NCBI GenBank assembly: GCA_026709745.1
Contig: JAPOSJ010000167.1
Coordinates: 1-9,075, forward strand
DNA from: Candidatus Dadabacteria bacterium
GTDB taxonomy: Bacteria > Desulfobacterota_D > UBA1144 > Nemesobacterales > Nemesobacteraceae
Reading direction: 5' to 3'
Length of the DNA stretch: 9,075 bases
Part shown: in pieces, positions 5,762 to 9,075 of the stretch
How positions within the stretch are numbered: the first letter of the stretch is position 1
Layout: each line of letters starts with the position of its first letter
Made by a program: the position numbers and the translations under genes
The notes under the pieces: model-generated
Databases searched by the model: none
What the model was told of the DNA's origin: nothing
The model's input: only the letters and a program-made list of their open reading frames with translations

Positions 5762-5781
5762 TATCATAAGTTCTTATGATA
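5762..5781. repeat. Perfect 9+2+9 palindrome, probable operator of gspC-gspD
   Basis: TATCATAAG and CTTATGATA are exact reverse complements separated by TT. The site begins 4 nt after the likely -10 TAAAAT and ends 32 nt before the gspC ATG. This is where a dimeric repressor would block transcription. It is not followed by a T-run and is AT-rich, so a terminator is unlikely. The repeat is certain; the operator role is inferred. Confidence 0.6.
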
Positions 5782-5813
5782 TCAGTGCGGGTTGCTGGTT
5801 TCAGGAATCTGAA

Positions 5814-6761
5814 ATGGTCTTGTTTTTTGTTAGAAAATATGTCTGGGCAGTAAATATCTTGCTTATAGTCGCCATCGCGTACTCCGCAGCGTCCATGATC
5901 AACAACGGCCTGCGTGACAGGATAGAATCTAATGAGAAAGCACTTACGGGCGAGCACATCTACAAGGAGAAGTACGGACGGGTCAAGGTTCCTTATCGTT
6001 CAAGGAGCTACTACGACTCGATACTAGAAACGAACCTGTTCGGAGTTGGAGGATATGCGGGACGGATAGAATCTGATAATTCTTCCGGGGTTTTCGAGGG
6101 AGAGATCACTCTGAAAACTTCCCTCAAGCTGGAGCTTATGGGGACTTTCATGCTAAGAGACCAGTCTCCTTCCTCTGCACGGCGCAGCATTGCAGTCATA
6201 AAGAATATGGAAAACAGTAAAATAAAGGGTTATTCTGAAGGTCAGCTAATTGACCTTGTAACATCCGAAGAAGTAGAGGTAGTGAAGATAGACGACTGCG
6301 AGGTAACTATACGCAGGGTGGAAGGCCCCGAACTTATAAGTTGTGGAAACGAGCTAGAATCTGTTTTCTCAAAAAGCCCTCAGGACTCTTCTGTAATGAA
6401 CAACACAGAGGTAAAATCGGGAAATTCCTCATCCAGCGGCGTAAGCAAACTGAGCGAGGATGCTTACCAGATAGAGAGAAGAATGTTTGACGAACTGCTA
6501 GCCGAACCCAGCAGTCTTATAACCCAGGCCAAGATAGTGCCGCGTGATGATGGCATCAAAATTCTTGGGGTGAAAAGTAGAAGCGTGTTCTACAGAATGG
6601 GACTTAGAAACGGAGATATAGTTCACCAGATAAATGAAGTTGCCTTAAATGACGTGCAGAGTGCACTTTCGCTTCTAACCGACCTCAAGGGTCAGAGTGA
6701 GTTTACAGTTGATTTCACGAGGGGAGGGGCAAGAAAGAGCAATCGCTACACGGTTTACTAG
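5814..6761 (+). CDS. gspC: Type II secretion system protein GspC
   Basis: A complete 315-residue bitopic inner-membrane protein with the standard GspC layout. A short cytoplasmic start is followed by one membrane helix at about 10-29. The homology region spans about 70-176: ILETNLFG, then LKLELMGTF, the IAVIKN strand, GYSEGQLI, and a VVKIDDCEVTIRR strand. A Ser/Asn-rich linker covers about 183-213. A C-terminal PDZ domain runs from about 232 to 314 (GIKILGV, FYRMGLRNGDIVHQINEVAL). In known systems the homology region binds the N0 domain of the secretin and the PDZ domain helps select substrates; gspD follows directly, which supports the call. AGGA 7 nt before ATG 5814 supports the start. Two cysteines, 162 and 177, lie in the periplasmic homology region and could form a disulfide. 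Confidence 0.93.
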   Translation: MVLFFVRKYVWAVNILLIVAIAYSAASMINNGLRDRIESNEKALTGEHIYKEKYGRVKVPYRSRSYYDSILETNLFGVGGYAGRIESDNSSGVFEGEITLKTSLKLELMGTFMLRDQSPSSARRSIAVIKNMENSKIKGYSEGQLIDLVTSEEVEVVKIDDCEVTIRRVEGPELISCGNELESVFSKSPQDSSVMNNTEVKSGNSSSSGVSKLSEDAYQIERRMFDELLAEPSSLITQAKIVPRDDGIKILGVKSRSVFYRMGLRNGDIVHQINEVALNDVQSALSLLTDLKGQSEFTVDFTRGGARKSNRYTVY

Positions 6762-6788
6762 TGTTAGAAAGAAAATTTAGTCTTCCAA

Positions 6789-9075
6789 ATGTTAAAACAA
6801 GTTATGAAATATCTTCTGAATAAGAATTTTTTTCTGATGTTCTCGGCGGTTCTTATCTTCTCCACCTCCGCTCTTTTTTCCAAGCCGGCTTCTGGCGAAA
6901 AATCCAACCAACTGCCGGATCTTACCAGAGCGAGAGTTGTAGTCGCTCCGGGATCAACTCTCAAAGAGGCCGGCGAAGATGCCGCCTCCGGGGAGGGGTC
7001 GGCGGCAAAGCCGGCCGATGTTGTCGAAGGAGCTGAGAATTATGGGAACAGAAAGCCCCCAAGGTCTCGTGGAAAAGAAACGGTGAAAGTCTCAGGCAGT
7101 GAAACCCTTGATAGCTTGGAAGAAGATCCTGGTCTGCCGCTTGATCTTATGCCGGGTGGAATTGTGGCTGAGGATGAATCCCAAGCTGAAGACACTGAAG
7201 CGGTCAAACCCGAAGGTGGGGAAACCGAGCAAATGCCGCCCGCCGTTGCTGTGGATCGGGCAGATAGCGATACGGGAGATGAGGGTAAGAAGATGGCTGA
7301 GGTCTCCCCTGATGAGGCTCCTCGTAGCGAGGAAGTTCCCGAGGACGACGGAATGGTCAACCTCCGCTCCAATATGACTCTTAAGGAGATGGTGAAGACC
7401 ATAAGCGAGATTACGTCCGAGGTTTACCTGCTCAGCGACCAAATCAGGGACAAGAACGTGACGATTATAACTCCGCAGGGCGGTTTTGAGAGGGAAAACG
7501 CATTTAGGATTTTTGAAATACTGTTAGATATGAATGGCTACGCGGTGGTAAGCGGAAACGGGGTGAACAAGGTCGTTCCGAAGAAAGGGATAAAGTCAGA
7601 AAGCATCCCTCTTCGGCTTGACTTTGATCCGGCAGGGTCCTCCCAGAAATTCGTGATGAAGCTTATAAAGCTCAGGAGTGTGAAAGTCAAGCAGGTCTCG
7701 AACGTTCTTCGAAGCCTAGTGAGCAAGGAAGGGTATATGAAGCCCTACGAGCCGTCGAACACCCTTGTGGTGATTGACAATGAGGATAACGTGAACAGGA
7801 TAGCCGAAGTGGTTGCTAACCTTGATTACGACAAGGAAATAGAGTTTGTGAGAGTGAATAACACAGGTTCTGCCAATGTTATCTACAAGTTACTTGAGAT
7901 ATTCAGTCCCCAGGGTTCAAAGCCCCAGTCCTCAAGAAAAGCCAAGGACGACAGTTTCATATCAGGAAGCTCAGAGCTTCTCGGATTCAAAGTGATAAAC
8001 GATGAGAGGACGAATTCCATAATAGTTATTGCCGATCCGAGAGACATGCCGCTTATAAGGAAAACTATCGCTGTTTTGGACATTGAGAGCGAACACGCAG
8101 AACAGGACGTCTATGTTATACCGGTTAAAAATGCCGACGCCGAGGCGATAATAGAAGTCCTGGGGAACCTGTTCTCCGAGGATGCAAGTACCGTATCTGC
8201 GGTTTCTTCAGGTAACCAAAGCAGCCAGTCCGCAAGAGGTGCTCAGGGGTCAAACCGTCTGGGAGATGCTACTCTCGGAAGCGGCGCCAATACGGGTGGC
8301 CTCAGTTCCCAAGGAGGGAACATCCAGAGAGGCGCAAAAGGCCAGATGGAGGGTGCAGTTGTTGTTTCTTCATCAGGCGGGCTCAAAATAACTTCGGATC
8401 CGGCTACTAACTCCATTATAGTTATCGGTTCGATCACTCAGTACAGAATGGTCAAGCAGGTAGTGGACAAGCTTGACGTAAGGAGAAGACAGGTGTTTGT
8501 TGAGGCTGCCATAATGGAGGTGGGCCTTGACAACCTCCACGCGCTTGGGGCCAATTTCGGCCTTGGCCTCAGAATTGAGGGTGACAATCTCGGTTTTGTC
8601 GGACAGCAGCTTCCAGGCATCCCGAGCCTACTTGGAGTTACGGCGGACCCCACGACCGCGGCTACTGCCGTCGGCAGTCTTTCCGGGCTTTTCCTTGGTG
8701 TAGTGGGAGAGGAGGTTGACGTTGACGGTTCGGGCCCGCTTCCGTCTCTTCCGTCTTTCTCCGCAGTGTTCCAGGCACTTAATTCTGTAACCGATGTCAA
8801 CGTTCTGTCGACACCGAGCATTATTACGACGGACAACGAACCGGCCGAAATAGTAGTTGCTGACGTAATACCGTTTCCGATGGGCAGCACTGTGGGTACA
8901 AGCGGCGTCACAGTTCAGACAATCGAGAGGCTGCCTGTGGGAATAAGACTCAGCATCACCCCCCAGATCAGTGAAGGAGAGTACCTTAATCTTGACATAG
9001 TTACCGAGGTTTCTTCCACACGTGAGGCTCCCGCAGGGCTTAACACTGCCCAGTTCGGTATCGCTACCACAACAA
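6789..9075 (+). CDS. gspD: Type II secretion secretin GspD, partial (C-terminus beyond the right edge), with an unusual acidic N-terminal extension
   Basis: 762 codons of the outer-membrane secretin are present and the frame is open to the edge. A signal peptide (about 1-35, hydrophobic core 14-30) is followed by a low-complexity acidic, Pro/Ala/Gly-rich stretch to about 188. N0 (about 189-265) opens with VNLRSNMTLKEMVKTIS. N1 is at about 288-348, N2 at about 351-434 and N3 at about 440-567, each ending in the typical NTLVVID, NSIIVIA or NSIIVIG strand. A Gly/Ser/Gln-rich insert of about 70 residues sits inside N3. The secretin domain starts at about 568 (VFVEAAIMEV) and reaches the ADVIPFPMG and IERLPVGIRLSITPQISEGE blocks. 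Most GspD proteins begin N0 right after the signal peptide, so the acidic stretch is odd. There is no lipobox. The 27-nt gap to gspC has only a weak Shine-Dalgarno; ATG 6804 is an alternative start. Confidence 0.94.
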   Translation, partial: MLKQVMKYLLNKNFFLMFSAVLIFSTSALFSKPASGEKSNQLPDLTRARVVVAPGSTLKEAGEDAASGEGSAAKPADVVEGAENYGNRKPPRSRGKETVKVSGSETLDSLEEDPGLPLDLMPGGIVAEDESQAEDTEAVKPEGGETEQMPPAVAVDRADSDTGDEGKKMAEVSPDEAPRSEEVPEDDGMVNLRSNMTLKEMVKTISEITSEVYLLSDQIRDKNVTIITPQGGFERENAFRIFEILLDMNGYAVVSGNGVNKVVPKKGIKSESIPLRLDFDPAGSSQKFVMKLIKLRSVKVKQVSNVLRSLVSKEGYMKPYEPSNTLVVIDNEDNVNRIAEVVANLDYDKEIEFVRVNNTGSANVIYKLLEIFSPQGSKPQSSRKAKDDSFISGSSELLGFKVINDERTNSIIVIADPRDMPLIRKTIAVLDIESEHAEQDVYVIPVKNADAEAIIEVLGNLFSEDASTVSAVSSGNQSSQSARGAQGSNRLGDATLGSGANTGGLSSQGGNIQRGAKGQMEGAVVVSSSGGLKITSDPATNSIIVIGSITQYRMVKQVVDKLDVRRRQVFVEAAIMEVGLDNLHALGANFGLGLRIEGDNLGFVGQQLPGIPSLLGVTADPTTAATAVGSLSGLFLGVVGEEVDVDGSGPLPSLPSFSAVFQALNSVTDVNVLSTPSIITTDNEPAEIVVADVIPFPMGSTVGTSGVTVQTIERLPVGIRLSITPQISEGEYLNLDIVTEVSSTREAPAGLNTAQFGIATTT

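Noticed and set aside
7040..7442. Minus-strand frames of 116-120 codons within gspD
   Set aside because: They are antisense to the low-complexity acidic part of gspD, whose frame is open throughout; biased composition explains the lack of stops.

Overview
The window looks like chromosomal DNA of a Gram-negative (diderm) bacterium. The grounds are a type II secretion pair (gspC and the first 762 codons of gspD), a small outer-membrane-type lipoprotein, and a bacterial housekeeping set containing ruvX. Codon use in most genes is rich in ATA (Ile) and AGA/AGG (Arg) with roughly balanced base composition. Together with a DUF1152 gene (a family I associate with archaea) and a BtrH-like gene, this would fit a deltaproteobacteria-like or candidate-phylum lineage. 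That placement is a guess. No RNA genes, CRISPR arrays, insertion sequences or phage genes are visible.

Layout. (1) Positions 1-2202, minus strand: a tight operon reading leftward, a glutamate/aspartate-type cation symporter, then ruvX (1 nt gap), then an alpha/beta hydrolase (23 nt gap) that runs off the left edge. (2) 2203-2454: a regulatory region with a good leftward promoter and a short hairpin on the rightward side. (3) 2455-3117, plus strand: an unrecognised acidic soluble protein whose start is problematic, because the best Shine-Dalgarno/ATG combination is in the wrong frame. It ends in an intrinsic terminator that begins inside the coding region. (4) 3228-3626, plus: a small DUF3568-type lipoprotein, ending tail to tail with (5) 3623-4600, minus: a DUF1152 protein, with a 4-bp overlap of the two stop codons. 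(6) 4709-5704, plus: a complete BtrH-like protein (acyltransferase-type N-terminal domain plus a DUF4872-like C-terminal region). (7) 5814 to the right edge, plus: gspC then gspD, the start of a type II secretion operon.

How they fit together. GspC is the inner-membrane clamp protein that contacts the N0 domain of the secretin GspD, so the last two genes are parts of one machine. The GspD here carries an unusual acidic stretch of about 150 residues between the signal peptide and N0. A perfect 9+2+9 inverted repeat lies over the likely gspC transcription start. A 16/20 relative of it overlaps the start codon of the BtrH-like gene upstream, which hints at shared control. The remaining genes have no evident functional link. 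I see no convincing new multi-gene system. The best leads are the GspD extension, the shared palindrome, the orphan BtrH-like enzyme and the frame conflict in the unknown gene.
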